From Closterium sp. Naga37s-1 (lineage: Eukaryota > Streptophyta > Zygnematophyceae > Desmidiales > Closteriaceae), in contig CANJKZ010000064.1 in the NCBI GenBank assembly GCA_947471745.1, positions 1,335,501 to 1,399,500 of the forward strand: 64,000 nucleotides of DNA, written 5' to 3'. The notes below the pieces were generated by a model. The model saw only the letters and a list, made by a program, of their open reading frames with translations. It ran no database searches and was not told the origin of the DNA. The position numbers and the translations under genes are program-made. Positions 38,411 to 51,199 of the stretch are shown piece after piece; the stretch's first letter is position 1, and each line of letters opens with the position of its first letter.

Positions 38411-41400
38411 TCAAGGGGTGAGCAAGTGAGGCAAGGTAGGCACAAGACCCAGCTGAGTACAGAAGCGCTGATGATCACAAGGCGCAAGTGCCTTGGTGAA
38501 GATATCAGCAGTGTTGGCCTGAGAGGCCACGTACGCAAGGCGTAGCTGACCACGCTGCTATAGCTCACGAGCAAGGAAGTAGCGAAGAGCAATGTGCTTC
38601 GTTCTGTGCTCCAGTCTCTGCTCCCGACACAAGGCCAGCATGGCCTTGTTGTCTATGTACAGCACTGGAGGAGAACGAGGCGGCTCTCCGAGGTCAGTCA
38701 GCAGGTAGGTGAGCCAGCGAAGCTCCTGTGCAGCCATGGCCCCTGCGTAGATCTCAGCCTCACAACTGGAGCCGAGAACAGAAGACGAGCGGGTAGCCCG
38801 CCACGAGACAGAGCCGGAACCAAGGCTGAAGGTGTAACCCTGTGACGACCGCTGCGTAGCCTGGTCGTCAGCCCAAGAAGCGTCTGCGTGCCCAGTGAGG
38901 ACCACTGGAATCTGCCCTCCAAGCACAAGCCCCATGCCCGACGTACTGCACAAGTAGCGCAACACCCTCTTCGCTGCAGCCATGTGCTCCGGTCTGTGTC
39001 TCCCAGGAGCAACATAGCGTGCGAGAATGCTAAGAGGGTATGCAAGGTCAGGTCGAGTGCAGGTCATCAGGTACATGAGGCAGCCAACAAGCTCTGGGTA
39101 CGGGCCACTCGACTCTACGGACTCATCCGAAGGCAGAGCTGAGAGCGAGTGGCGAGTAGGCAGAGGAGTGGCCTGAGGCGAGGAGTACGTGAAGCCGAAG
39201 CGCTGAAGGACCTGCTGCACCATGTGTGACTGAGTCAGGGTAATGGTGCGGCGTGCTCTGTCCCGGGTGATCTGCAAGCCAAGGTAGCTGCGCAGTTCAC
39301 CCAGGTCTGTGCACGTGTGTCTCTTCTGCAGCTCGGACTTCACGTGGGCGAGTCCAGCAGTGTCAGCTGTGGCAAAGACCAAGTCGTCGACGTACACGAG
39401 GATGTAGAACGGCGGCAAAGAAGTGTCGGTGCGCAGAAACAGCGACGGGTCGGCAATAGAGGGAGCAAACCCAAGAGCCGCAAGCGTAGTCCTCAGTGTG
39501 TCGTGCCACTCACGCGGTGCCTCGCGGAGACCGTAGACTGGCCGCCGGAGGCTCCACTGGGTGCCAGGAGGAAAAGTCCCAGTGAAGCCAAGTGGGCGGC
39601 GCAGCCAAATCTCCTCGTGCAGGCTGCCCTGCAAGAAAGCAGTGCTGAAGTCAAGAGAGTGTAGCTCGTAGTCACGGTGAGCAGCTATGTGCAGCAGTAC
39701 CCGAAGAGTGGTCATCTTCGGGGTGGGAGAGAAGGTCTGAAAGTAGTCAACTCCCTGCCGCTGACTGAAGCCACGAGCCACGTAACGCGCCTTGAAGACA
39801 GGCGGAGAACCCGGCGGCCGCTTCACCCGGAAAATCCACATGCCACTGACGATGTTCGCCCCAGGCGGGGGAACCTCGTCAACGTAGGTGCCTGTGGACT
39901 TCCAGGAAGCCATCTCTGCGTCCATAGCTGCCTGCCACTGAGAGGAGTAGGGACCCTCTATCGCCTCCGCGTAAGAGCGCGGAGTCGGGATGTCAAGTGC
40001 ATCCGGGTCTCCCTCAGGGGTAAGCAGTACGGACACGAGATGAGGTGAAGCAGCAGCCAAACACTGGAACTCCTCCTGTCTGTCCTCAAGGACGTCCGTG
40101 CCAAGGGCACACTCACCCCCGACGGACGGAGGACAGACAGACTCAGACGCAGCAACAAGACTAGCAGCGTAGTCTAGACGACAGCGAGCAGCAAAGTCGA
40201 CGAGCTCAACAACTAGGGCAGACGCAGCAGTGGACTCAAAGGAAGGGTCAGTGACAACAGTAGTAAGGAGACGCGTGACAGTCGGACTGGCAGCACGAAG
40301 GGAGTCCGACTCCGGGTCAGAAAGAGCAGGAAGAGAGGACTCAGGAGGAGAAGGCAAAGGGGCACGCAGAGGAGCAGTGGACGGACGGAGAGACATCCGG
40401 TGCGTGCCGGGCACAGGGGGAGGACGCTGACGCGAACCACGACCACTAGGGCGAGCAGCACGGACAGGCGACGCAGGACGAGACGCAGGCTCACGACGCT
40501 CAGCAAGACCTCCAGTAGGACCAGTGTAGGGAGAAGGAGCAGGCAGTGGGGAGGCCGGCTGTAACTGTAACTGTGACGGGACAGGCTGTGGACACTCTAA
40601 GGGAGGAGGAGGACCAGTAGAAGGCGGGAGACCAAGAACCTGCTCAAGAAGCGGAACGAAGTACGGCCGAGGCCGCGCAGCGACTCCAGACACAGCAGGG
40701 ACAGCACCAATACCCCCAGTGGTAGCACCAGCGCCAGCAGCACCTCCAGCTCCAGTACCCCCAGCAGCACCAGTAGCACCCCCAGCAGGACCGCCTCCAG
40801 TACCGCCAGCAGTACCCTCAGCGCCAACACCCTCAGCAGCTCCAGCTCCAGTAGTACCCGCAGGCCCAGCAGCTCCAGTACTCCCAGTACGAGCACCTCC
40901 GGGACCCGTGGCACCAGCACCCTCAGCAGCCGAAGAACCTCCAGCTCCAGCAGCACGCCTCCAGCGCCGGGCAAACCACTCACGCACCTCCTGTGGAGAG
41001 AGTGGCTCCCGTCGAGACGGAGCACCCAGAGAACCTCCAGGCCCAGCACCGCCAGACGCCACACGAGCAGGCCCAGCTCCCTCAGGCTCCGCACCCCCAG
41101 GCTCAGCACCTCCAGGCGTAGCACCCCCAGGCTCAGCACCCCCAGTCGTAGCACCCCCAGGCTCAGCACCCCCAGACTCAGCACCCCCAGGCTCAGCACC
41201 CCCAGTCGTAGCACCCTCAGGCTCAGCACCCCCAGGCTCAGCACCCCCAGGCGTAGCACCCACACGCTCAGCACCCCCAGAGTCAGCACCCCCAGCAGCA
41301 CCAGAGTCACCAGCGACCTCCACAGGCTCGACTGCGTCTACCTGGGACACACCTGAAGGGGCAGGACCCTGAGGGGGAAGGGGGTCTACCGGGGGGGGAC

Positions 41401-44365
41401 CTGGCACAAGGAAGAGCGGAGGCGGGGGGAGGGACGGAGTGCGGTAGGGGAAGAGACGGTAGTAGGGGACCGACTCATCAAACGTGACGTCCTGGGAGGA
41501 CAAGACACGGCGAGAGGTGGGGTGGTAGAACTGCCACCCTGGCGCGTCAGGGGGGAAGCCAAGGAAGACGCAGGGAGCAGCACGAGGGGACAGCTTGTCC
41601 GCAGACAAGTCGCGGACAAACGCCCGAGATCCCCAGACACGGAACGCAGACGCATCGCCAACCTTCCCCGTCCACAGCAAAGCTGGGGAGGTCTCCGGCA
41701 TGGAGACCCTGGGCTGAAGGTTGATCTGATGCGCCGCGTACCGAACCGCAAACGGCCACAGAAAATGGGGGGCAGCCGCATGCATCATGGACGTACGGGC
41801 GACGTCCATGACCATGCCAATGCGGCGCTCAGCAATCCCATTTTGCTGTGGAGAGTCCGGAAGCGTGAAGGTCTGGCGGATGCCTCGTGCACGACAGTAG
41901 GCTCGCAGAAGGCCAGAGGAGAACTCTCCGCCTCTGTCAGAGTGCAGACGCAGAACAGGAAAGTCCGAGCCGAAACTCTCTCTGAGCTGGAGACGAGCTG
42001 CGCGGATCCAGTCGATCAACACCTCCGTGACATCACCCTTGCTGCGCAAGGGGAAGACTGTGGTGTAACGCGAGTAGTCGTCAACCACCAGCAGGAAGTA
42101 GCGCTCGTGACCCTGTCCACGGACGCGGGCCGGGCCCCACACGTCCATGTGAAGCGTCTGCAGCGGGGCCTCTGTCGGAGGAAACTGGGAGGAGTGAGGG
42201 GCAGCACGCTGCCGCCCCTCGACACAGGGGACGCAGGTAGGGGCAGGCCCCGGAGGAAGGGGAGGGAGGGAGCGGGGAAGACCAGAGACAAGGACACGGG
42301 AGGCCATGCCTCGGAGACGAGGCAGGGAGGGGTGACCAAGGCGGTGGTGCCAGAGGAGAGTCTCGTGAGACAGGAGGCGACATGAGCAGGGGGCAGACTC
42401 AGGACCAGACCTGGACGCTGCAGCAAACACCTGACCCGACGCAGCTGCCTGACCAGACGCAGTGACTGGAGGAGACTCAGTGGTCAGTGTGTACAGGCTC
42501 GACCCCGGCCGACGTGTAAACGTGGCCAAGTGTCGGCCCGTCCGAGCGTCCGTGCAGTGGGTCACACGCTGGCTCGCAGGAGTGAACTGGTGAACCCCCG
42601 CATCCTGTAGGTCAGCACCACTCACCAAGTTCGTAGAGAACGAGGGGAGGTAAAGACCAGACAGGGTGCCAGAGGGGGCCGCCGGACACGGGAGGACAGT
42701 GGAGAAGTGAGCAAGGACAGGACCCCCAGAGGGGTCTGCCAGAGAGATTGCAACTGGCCGACCAAGCGGCGTGAGTGTGGTGCGGTCTCGAAAGAAGGAG
42801 CGAGAAGCCCCCGAGTCAAGAGTGAAGGTGTGGGAGGCCGGAGCCGACGCAGTACCTGAGAGAGCAGACTCACCAGCACCTGAGGAAGCAGACGCACTGG
42901 CACCTAGAGCAGCAGCCTCGCTAGCACCTAGAGCAGCAGCCTCACCAGTACCTAGAGCAGCAGTCCCAATGCCCGGGTCGGGCGGAAAACACCAGTAACA
43001 GTCACCCTCATCACTAATAGTCACAGCATACATGGCAGCAAGAATAGCATCAAAGTCAAGGTCAAAGATAGCTACTCCCGCCCTAGACAGCTCACCCCAG
43101 CGAGGGATCTCAGTGGCCTCAGGGAACTGGTGACGCCAAGCGTCCGTCAGGCGGCCAAAGCAGCGCTGGGTGGAGTGCGCACCTCCGCACGGCTCACCCG
43201 CGCGGTCGCCGGTGCGTAGGACGTAGGTGCACGGACCAGTACCCCCACCCCGCTGGCGTGCAGCGTACCACTCACGAAGCTGCTGAGGGGGGGGGATCTC
43301 ACGAGTGCGCTGCTGCTGCTGCTGCTGGCGCTGACCACCACCGGAGCCGACCCTCTGCGCAGCGCCACCCCGACCAGCTCCACCTCCTCCGCCGCCGCCT
43401 CCTCCACCGCCGCCACCTCCGCCACCTCCGCTCCCACCGCCACCGCCGCCGCCGCCTCCGCCTCCACTGCCGCCACCGACGCCCCCACCCCTGCCACCAC
43501 CCCCACCGCCACCCCCACCCCCTCCGCCGCCTCCACCACCGCCTCCACCGCCCCCGCTAGCTCCTCCAGCGCCCCTGCCCCCCTTGCCCTTGCCAGTGCG
43601 GCGTCTCCCGCTAGGGGCAGACGCCGCACCGACCGACTCAAGACCAACGAGGTCGGCCGCAGCAGCAGAGGCAACAGAGGGCAAGAGAGGAGAGGGGGAG
43701 CACCCCTCAAAGACAGGGGCACGAGGGTCACCACGAGAGGCTCCTACAGCGACTATGCTCTTCTCTGCTGCTAGGAGGCGCTCCTCGAGGAGATCAACGG
43801 TGAGGGTGGTGGGGCAAACAGAGAGAAAGTGGTCCCTGACCGGGCGAAGGGTGTCAGGGAGCCGGGTGACTACGTAGTAGAGGGTGATGTACATAGGGGG
43901 GGGGTTCTTGGCGCAGAACTCAGGAGGAAGGGCAGCGCGGTAGCGAGTGTCACTAGTGCGCAGGTGCGTAATGAGGTCAGCGACTGTGGGAAAAGCGGCG
44001 AGGTCAGGGAAGAGGTACGGCAGGATGAGGCGGCTAAGTGCAGAAGTGGCAGGGGAAGAGTAGCGTGCAACTACAGCGTCGTACAAGGTCTTAGCACTCT
44101 TGTACTGACTAAAGTGTGCACGCTCAGCGGTAGGCAAGTGGCGGCGCACAGCAAGACGGGCAGCAGCGTCGCGTGTGGCCCACTGTGAGCGAACAGTGGC
44201 GTCAGCATCAGCAGCAGGGGCAGAAGAGGCACCAGAAGTGAGGTCAAAGAGAGAGAGACCGTCTGCCCTGTCGCACTGTAGGAAAAGCTGCAGGTCATCT
44301 ACCCAGACGTCAAAGTCAATGGCCCGACCCTCAGCGTCAAAAGCGAGGACACTGGGGGTAGCCAT
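38411..44365 (-). pseudogene. element F gag-pol, single nonsense codon near the C terminus
   Basis: The frame runs from ATG 44365 (MATPSVLAFDAEGR) and is open to TAG 38558-38560, giving 1935 residues. Without that stop it would run to TGA 38411-38413 (1984 residues). All domains are present: Gly-rich gag, LREWY, C-x13-C-x3-H-x4-C knuckle, LDSGAS protease, full integrase, GGAEP linker, RT YVDDLVF and RNase H to YIDNKA. C has CTGCAG (Leu-Gln) where F has CTATAG. The stop removes the last ~49 residues, including part of RNase H, so activity is doubtful. The RT motif GLRQ reads GLRE. Confidence 0.92.
41080..41300 (-). repeat. 15-bp coding repeats in the element F linker
   Basis: Units such as CCCAGGCTCAGCACC and CCCAGTCGTAGCACC encode GGAEP and GGATT-like pentapeptides. 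Confidence 0.85.
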
Positions 44366-44419
44366 GACAGCAGTAGACTAGCAGCTGGAGCAGTAGGGTA
44401 AGGGCAGCGCAGTGGTAGA

Positions 44420-45200
44420 GGTGCCGCTCTTACCGGACAGGGTGGCTCGGGCGGCTCGGCAGCTCGGCGGCTCGGCAGCAACTGCAGCTCGGCGGCTCGG
44501 CGACTCGGCGGCTCGGGCGGCTCGGGCGGCTCGGCGGCACGGCGGCTCGGCAGCAACTGGAGCTCGGCGGCTCGGCGACTCGGCGGCTCGGGCGGCTCAG
44601 GTGGCTCGGCGGCTCGGGCGGCTCGGGTGGCTCGGGCGGCTCGGCAAGCAGCGGCGGCTCGGTAGATCGGCGGCTCAGCGGCGCCGGCGGCTCGGTGGTG
44701 ACGGCGGGGCCGCGTGGGGACGGCGGCGGGGCCGGGTGGGGCGGCGACGAGGCCGCTGAGGGCGGCGGCGGGGCCACGAAGGGTGGCGACCGGCGCCTTA
44801 AGGGTGGGGCCGCGGGGTCGCAAGGGTGGGGCGACGGGGCCAGCAGAGGCGGCGCCGGGGCCGGGAAGGGCGGCGCCGGGGCCGGGAAGGGCGGCGCCGG
44901 GGCCGGGAAGGGTGGCGCCGGGGCCGCAAGGGTAGGCGACGGGGCCGCGAGGGCGGCGTGGAGGGGTCGCGAGGGCGGCTCGAGGAGGCCACGAGGGCGG
45001 CGCGAAAGGGCCGCGAGGGCGGCGCGACGCGACGGGACCGCGAGGGCGGCGCGACGGGGTCGCAAGGGCGACGCGACGGGGCCGCTAGGGAGGCGCGACG
45101 CGACGGGGCCGCTGAGGCGGCGCGACGGGGTCGTAAGGGCGGCGCGACGGGGCCGTGAGAGGGGAGCGCGACTCGGGCAGAGGCTGAGCGCGCTCCGGGC
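44420..45200 (-). repeat. GC-rich repeated leader of element F
   Basis: Repeats of GGCTCGGCGGCTCGGGC type near gag (44440-44690), then GGGGCCGGGAAGGGCGGCGCC and GCGGCGCGACGGGG units to about 45190. Confidence 0.8.
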
Positions 45201-45232
45201 AGGAAAAAAAAAGTTGGTGGGCCCTAGGAACA

Positions 45233-45261
45233 GTTCCCACAGGGGAACCTGCTCTATACCA
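45233..45261 (-). other. primer-binding site and adjacent hairpin of element F
   Basis: Element sense TGGTATAGAGCAGG (45248-45261), then stem GTTCCC/GGGAAC (45233-45238 with 45243-45248), then GGGCCCACC. The stem sequence differs from A, B and C but pairs. Confidence 0.7.
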
Positions 45262-45387
45262 TGTGATAATGAACGAGGAATGAAAAGACTAAGGGAAAGT
45301 TGGGTACAAGTACAAACCCTAGAAAGCTGTACCCCATATGTGCTACCCCACTATAGCCTACAGCAGCTAAGTCATATAAATCTGACA
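45262..45387 (-). repeat. 5' LTR of element F (126 bp)
   Basis: One difference from 38078-38203 (TGTGATAATG versus TGTGAAAATG). Confidence 0.95.
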
Positions 45388-45392
45388 AACAA

Positions 45393-45448
45393 ACCCTAAC
45401 ATCTGTACCCCCTAAGACAAACCTCACTACAGGCTACAACATTTGACA
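45393..45448 (-). repeat. 3' LTR of element G, inner part
   Basis: Continues the G LTR after F and its second AACAA copy, ending ATTTGACA beside CACCCCCATAGCC. Confidence 0.9.
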
Positions 45449-45449
45449 C

Positions 45450-45587
45450 ACCCCCATAGCCTAAGTGAGGGGTGTCAAGCAAAACCAAAAGTGTACGGTC
45501 ACAAGACCAGCCACAAAGAAACAAAGCTCAGGGTGGATCACAACGTCACCACACACTCTGAGCACAAGCAACAGGGGCCACAAGGCC
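45450..45587 (-). promoter_or_regulatory. 3' hairpin set and polypurine tract of element G
   Basis: Element sense GGCCTTGTGGCC (45576-45587), GTGG...CCACCCTGAGCTTTG, GGTCTTGTGACC (45497-45508), then a polypurine tract CTATGGGGGTG with an upstream CACCCC arm (paired slightly differently from A-F). Confidence 0.6.
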
Positions 45588-45649
45588 AGTTCGAGAGTTC
45601 ACAAGTGTGTACAGCAAGAGTACAAGCAAAGCAAACAGTAGACTCAAGC

Positions 45650-48600
45650 CTATACACGACTAGAAACAGTGTCAACAAGGCCTAACTGCACACAACACCT
45701 CTGGTGGTCACAAGGCGGAAGCGCCTTGGTGAAGATGTCTGTAGTGTTGGCCTCGGACTCCACAAACTCGAAGCGAGCATGTCCACGTCTCTGCAACTCT
45801 CGCAGAAGAAAGTACCTGACGTTAATGTGCTTCACTCTGCTCTCCAGTCGCGGCTCTTGACAAAGGAGAATCGACGCCTTGTTGTCAGTGAACAAGGTCG
45901 GTGCAGAGCTCGGCCTCTCACCAAGGTCGGCGAGCAAGAAGGTCAACCAACGCAGCTCCTGTGTCGCCATGGCACCGGCGTAGATCTCAGCCTCAGCTGT
46001 AGAGGTCGAGACCGAAGAGGAGCGCGTGGACCGCCACGAAACAGCTCCAGAATCCAAGCTGAAACAGTACCCCTGAGTAGACCTATGAGTCTCAGCGTAA
46101 GAAGATTCACAGTGACCAGTAAGTACGACAGGCTGCTGCCCTCCAAGAACTAGCCCCATGCCTGATGTCGTCGCTAGGTACTTTGCCACCCTCACAGCTG
46201 CCGTCCAGTGAACAGGACGGTGTCTCCCTGGCGCAACAAAGCGAGCAAGGATGCTGAGAGGGAATGCGAGGTCCGGGCGAGTGCAAGTCATCAGGTACAT
46301 GAGGCAGCCCACCAGCTCTGCGTAGGGACCACTAGACTCAAACGGCTCGTCAGGAAAGGGTCCAGTAAGTCTGTGGTCAACAGCAAGAGGTGTGCGCTGT
46401 ACTGTGGAGTGCTGAAGCTCGAACCGCTGAAGGACCTGCTGCACCATGTGTGACTGTGAGAGTGTAATGGTGCGAGCAGCTCTGTCCGTGGTGATCTGCA
46501 GGCCAAGGTAGTGGCGCAGCTCACCAAGGTCAGTGCACGTGTGTCAAGGCAACCCTGTCAGCAGTGGCGAAAACCAGGTCGTCGACGTAGACCAAAACAA
46601 AGAACGGTGTGGAGCCACGACGAACGAACAGCGACGGGTCGGTAGAAGTCGGCTGGAACCCAAGGCCAGAGAGGGTAGAGCGAAGAGTGGCGTGCCACTC
46701 ACGAGGAGCCTGACGAAGACCGTAGACAGGTCGCCTCAGCCTCCACTAGGTCCCAGGAGGGAAAGTGCTAGTGAAAGCAGAGGGACGACGCAGCCAGACC
46801 TCCTCGTGAAGGCTACCCTGAAGGAAAGCAGTGGAGAAGTTGAGAGAGTGTAACTCGTAGTCTCTCTGTGCTGCTACGTGCAGTAACACCCGAAGAGTGG
46901 TCATCTTCGGGGTAGGCGCGAAGGTCTGAAAGAAGTCAACTCCCTCAAGCTGACTAAAACCTCTAGCCACGTAGCGTGCCTTGAAGACCGGAGGAGATCC
47001 CGGTGGCCGCTTCACCCTGTAGATCCACATGCCATCGACTACGTTCGCCCCAGGGGGGGGAACCTCGTCGACGTAGGTGCCTGTGGATCTGTAGGAGGCC
47101 ATCTCTGCGTCCATGGCAGCTCTCCACTGAGAGGCCCAAGGCCCTGACACTGCCTCAGCGTAAGTGCGAGGAGTCAGTATATCAAGGGCGTCGGGGTCTC
47201 CCTCAGGGGCGAGCAGCATGGCACAGAGATGTGGGGAAGCGGCTGCTAGGAACTCTAGCTCAAACTGCCTGTCCTCTAGGGCGTCACAGCCAAGGGCAGA
47301 CTCACCCCCGACGGCCAGAGGACTAGTATGAGGAGCAGCCACAAGACCGGTGGCGTAGTCAAGGCGGCGAGTGGAGGCAAACGCAGTGACTGCGGTAGTA
47401 AGGGCGGCGACAGAGGAGACAGAGGCACGAGGGTCGGTAACAAGAGAGGCGAGAACACGAGAGAGAACAGGACGGTACGTGCGGTAGTAGTCAGTGACAG
47501 GAGTAGAGAGAGAAGCAGTGAAGGCCGACTCAGGAGGAGACGGAAGGAGAGACGGAGAAGAACGAGGCGGATTAGAATGAAAGAGGGCAGTACGAAGGTC
47601 AGTAACGAAAACAGGAGACGAGGGATGAGCACGAGGGGAGCGACGAGAGGCCCAAGTCTGAGAAGGAGGAGGGGACAACGGAGGCTGAGAACAAGGGAAA
47701 ACAGCCGGGGAGGGGTCAGGAGGAGGAAGCGGAGGACCCGAGACGGGAGGAGAGGGGGAGGAGGAAGGAGAGCGAGAGGGGAGACCGAGGGCCCGAAGAC
47801 CAGAGACAGGAGGAGGAGGCGGCGGCTGCTGCTGCTGCTGCTACGGCGGCTGCTGCTGCTCCTCCTGCTGCTGCAGCAGCTCCAGCAGCTGCGCCTCCTG
47901 CTGCTACAGCGGCTCCAGCTGCGGCTGCTGCAGCTGCTCCTCCTGCTGCTGCTGCTCCTCCAGCCGCTGCAACTCTCTCTCCTCTCTCTCGAACTCCAGC
48001 TGCTCCTCACGGGCACGGCGAACACGAGCCTGGTGCCGGGTCGGGTAGGGGTGGGGGGGAGGAGTAGTGTCGGGGGCTGCGGCAGCCCCGGGACCGCCCT
48101 CCAAAGCACCTGGCGCACCACCCCCAGAGTCAGCACCACCAACAGCAACACGACCAGGCTCACCAGGACCCGATGAAGGTGCACCCGCACCCCCAGACGT
48201 AGCACCCCCAAAGTCAGCAGGACCAACACCAGCTCCCGGAAGACAAGAGTCTCCTGCAACCACGGGCTCAGCTCCAACTCCAGCACCCCCAGAGCTAGCA
48301 CCTGTAGGGCCCTCTCCACGAGCACTGGCTCCCGCAGGGTCTGCAGTAGGCTGCGAGGAGGACTGCGGGGAAGGAGGCTGCACCTGAGGGGCTACCGAGG
48401 GGGGAGGGGTAGCCTGGGACACACCTGACGGGGCGGGACCAGGGGGGGGAGGCTGTACCGGGGGAGCAGGAGGGGGAGCGGAAGTCAGGAAGAGAGGGGG
48501 AGGAGGAACCGGGAGACCTCGACTGGGGTACCTGACGTAGTAGGGGGTAGACTCCTTAAAACGGACGTCACGGGAGTCAAAGAACCGGTGAGAGGGAGGG

Positions 48601-49628
48601 TGGTAAAAGGTGAAGTCAGATGAGTCCTCAGGGAAACCAAGGAAGACACAGGGAACGGCGCGAGGTGAGAGCTTGTCCACGGAAGTGTCGCGGACAAGAG
48701 CCAAGCAACCCCAGACACGAAACCTCGACGCAACACCAGGGGACCCGGTCCAAAGACTGGTCGGTGAAGCCTCTGGCCGAGAGACACGTGGCCAGAGGTT
48801 CAGCTGGTGAGCGGCGTACCTAACCGCGTAGGGCCACAGAAAATGGGGGGCACGGGCGTGAGTCAAGGAGGTGCGGGGGATCTCCATGACCAAGCCTATG
48901 CGGCGCTCAGCAACCCCATTCTGCTGTGGGGACTCTGGAAGCGTCCAGGACTGACTAATGCCCTACTCGCGACAGAATCCAGCGAGAATGCCGGAGCGAA
49001 ACTCACCCCCACGGTCAGAGTGAAGTCAGCTGACACAACGACCACGAGTGCCCTCAAAGGTAAGCAACCACCTGATCAGCGTAGAAGTCACCTCAGACTT
49101 CTTCGCCAGGGGGGACATTGTGGTAAGCGGGAGTAGTCGTCAACGACCACCAGAAAGAAATGCTCGCGCTCAGGGCCAAGGCGAGGGGCGGGGCCCCAGA
49201 CGTCCAAGTGGAGCGTCTCAAAAGGCTCGGTGGCCGGACAAAGGGAGGAGGAGTGAGGGGTGGCGCGCAGCCGACCCTCGACGCAGGGACCGCACGGCGG
49301 TGCAAGCGAAGGTGGCAGCGATGGCAAGTCACGCGGGAGGCCTAAGACAAGACCCTGACGAGACATAGCGCGCAGACGAGGGAGGGACGGGTGCCCCGTC
49401 CGGTGGTGCCACAGAACGGTGGGGTGTGCAAGCGACCGGCAGGAGCACGACGCAGCAACTGGACCAGACACGGGAACCTGACTAGACACAACTACCTGGG
49501 GGGGCGCAGCAACCTGGTGAGACGCAGGGACCAGACTGGGGGAAGTAACTGGGGCCGGGGGCAGGAGTCGCTGCTGCTGCTGCTGCTGCCGCTGCTGCTG
49601 CTGCTGCCGCCGCTGCTGCTGCTGCTGC

Positions 49629-49680
<52 letters not shown>

Positions 49681-51195
49681 GCTGCTGCCGCTGCTGCCGC
49701 TGCTGCTGCTGCTGCCCACCAGGGCCAGTGTGAAGTGTGTAGAGACCAGAGCCCGGCTCGGCAGTAAAGTTGGCAAGAGGCGAGTAAGTGCCGCCGTCAA
49801 CACAAACCGCCGTCTCACCAGAGGGCTCAATCCACACACCCACGTGCTGACTCACAAGAGGCCTCACGCCCACCAAGTTCCTCGAGAACGAGGGGACGTT
49901 GAAGCCAGTCAGAGACCCAGAGGGAACAGCAGGGCAGGGAAGAGTAGTAGTGTAGCGAGCAGTGACTGGTCCCAAGGTGGGATCAGCCAGGGCCACAGAG
50001 ACTGGCGCAGGAAGTGGAGTAAGTGTCGTGTGGTCGCGAAAGAAGCAGTGCGAAGCCCCAGAGTCCAAAGTGAAAGACAGCGAAGCGTCCTCCGAAGTAG
50101 CGCCTGGACTAGTGTCTACACAAGTGCCTACACTAGCAACAGGCAACTTAGCAAGACTAGCACCTAAGCTAACAACACTCGAGTAAACAGAGTCAGAAGC
50201 ACTAGAGTCAACAACAGCATACATAGCATGAGGAGTTCCTAAGAGATCAAGCAACTGAGAAGCAGACATGCCCCAAAGAGCGGAGCCGTACGTCTGAACA
50301 AGAGGAAACCAGTCAAAGGCAGGGCCGCCCACGCCGAAGGCCAAGCGAACGGTGTCAGTGAGCTGAGCAAAACACTGACCAGGAGGGTGGGTGCGGCCAC
50401 AAGGCTGGCCTCGGCAGCTGCGGTCACGTCAGTAGTGGCAGTGGCTAGCGAGGCAGTAAAAGTGGGCAGCTGAGGGACAGTGCACCCGTGAAACAAGGGA
50501 GGGGGCACAACACCAGAGGCGGAGGCTACGGAGCGGAGGTTGCTCTCGACGTCCTTGAGCGCAGACTCAAGGACCTCGATAGTGAGCTCACTAGGGTGCT
50601 TCAGAAGAAGCGTGTCACGAACCGAGGCAAGGCGGTCAGAGAGGCTAGTGGCAATGAAGTAGATAGTGATCGCTATGGAAGGGGGAAGCAGTGCAAGCTG
50701 TGCGTCAGTGCAAGCAGCGCGGTAGCTAGAATCGAGCGAGCGGAGGTGAGCAATCAAGTCAGCAGAGCGCTCAAACGAGGCGAGGTCAGGGAACAAGAAC
50801 GGTAGGAAGAGGCGGCCAAGAGAGACAGTGGTGGGAGTAGCGTAGCGGGCCTTGATCGCAGTCAGGAACTCACTAGCAGTGCGAACCTGGGTGAAGTGGG
50901 CCTCCTCAGACTCAAGGAGGAGGCTGCTAAGAGCGATGCAGGCCGCAGCGTCACGCGACTTCCACGCCGTCAGGTCAGCACGCTGGCGGGTAAAGCGGTC
51001 TCTGGCGGCGTCGTCAGGGGCAGGGCCTAAAGGCGTAGGGTCGTCGGGCGCAGGAAGGTCACCAGTAGCGTGCGCCCAGAGGGACTCGCCCGCCTGGACC
51101 TGACTCTCTAAAAGGCGACGCGCGCGTAGGAGCCAGACCGGAAACTCGAGCGGTCTACCGCCAGCGTCAAAGCGAAGAACCCTAGGGGTCGCCAT
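45650..51195 (-). pseudogene. element G gag-pol, heavily broken
   Basis: Gag starts at ATG 51195 (MATPRVLRFDAGGRPLEF), about 260 residues before the frame is lost near 50430. The knuckle CRGQPCGRTHPPGQC is in a shifted frame. Next come protease FTLDSGASHCFF, a CAG-run region, HHRTGHPS and DVWGP. Integrase is then broken by frameshifts at about 49020-49130 and TAG 48963-48965. A downstream integrase part holds TAG 47904-47906 and TAG 47841-47843 in a Gln-rich linker. RT has TAG 46746-46748 and a ~20-bp deletion near 46545. RNase H is present (STAEAEIYAGAM, FTDNKA). Clearly a dead copy, related to E. Confidence 0.9.
49571..49716 (-). repeat. (CAG)n coding microsatellite in element G
   Basis: Plus-strand GCTGCTGCT with GCC interruptions. 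In element sense it encodes a poly-Gln/Arg tract between protease and the pre-integrase zinc site. Confidence 0.9.
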
Positions 51196-51199
51196 AGCG

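Larger units (their letters stand above)
38078..45387 (-). mobile_element. copia element F, full length, one nonsense codon, in the G LTR
   Basis: 7310 bp, LTRs of 126 bp (38078-38203 and 45262-45387) with one difference, target duplication AACAA (38073-38077 and 45388-45392). Same family as A and C in protein, but with its own LTR, leader and primer-binding site type. Confidence 0.97.
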
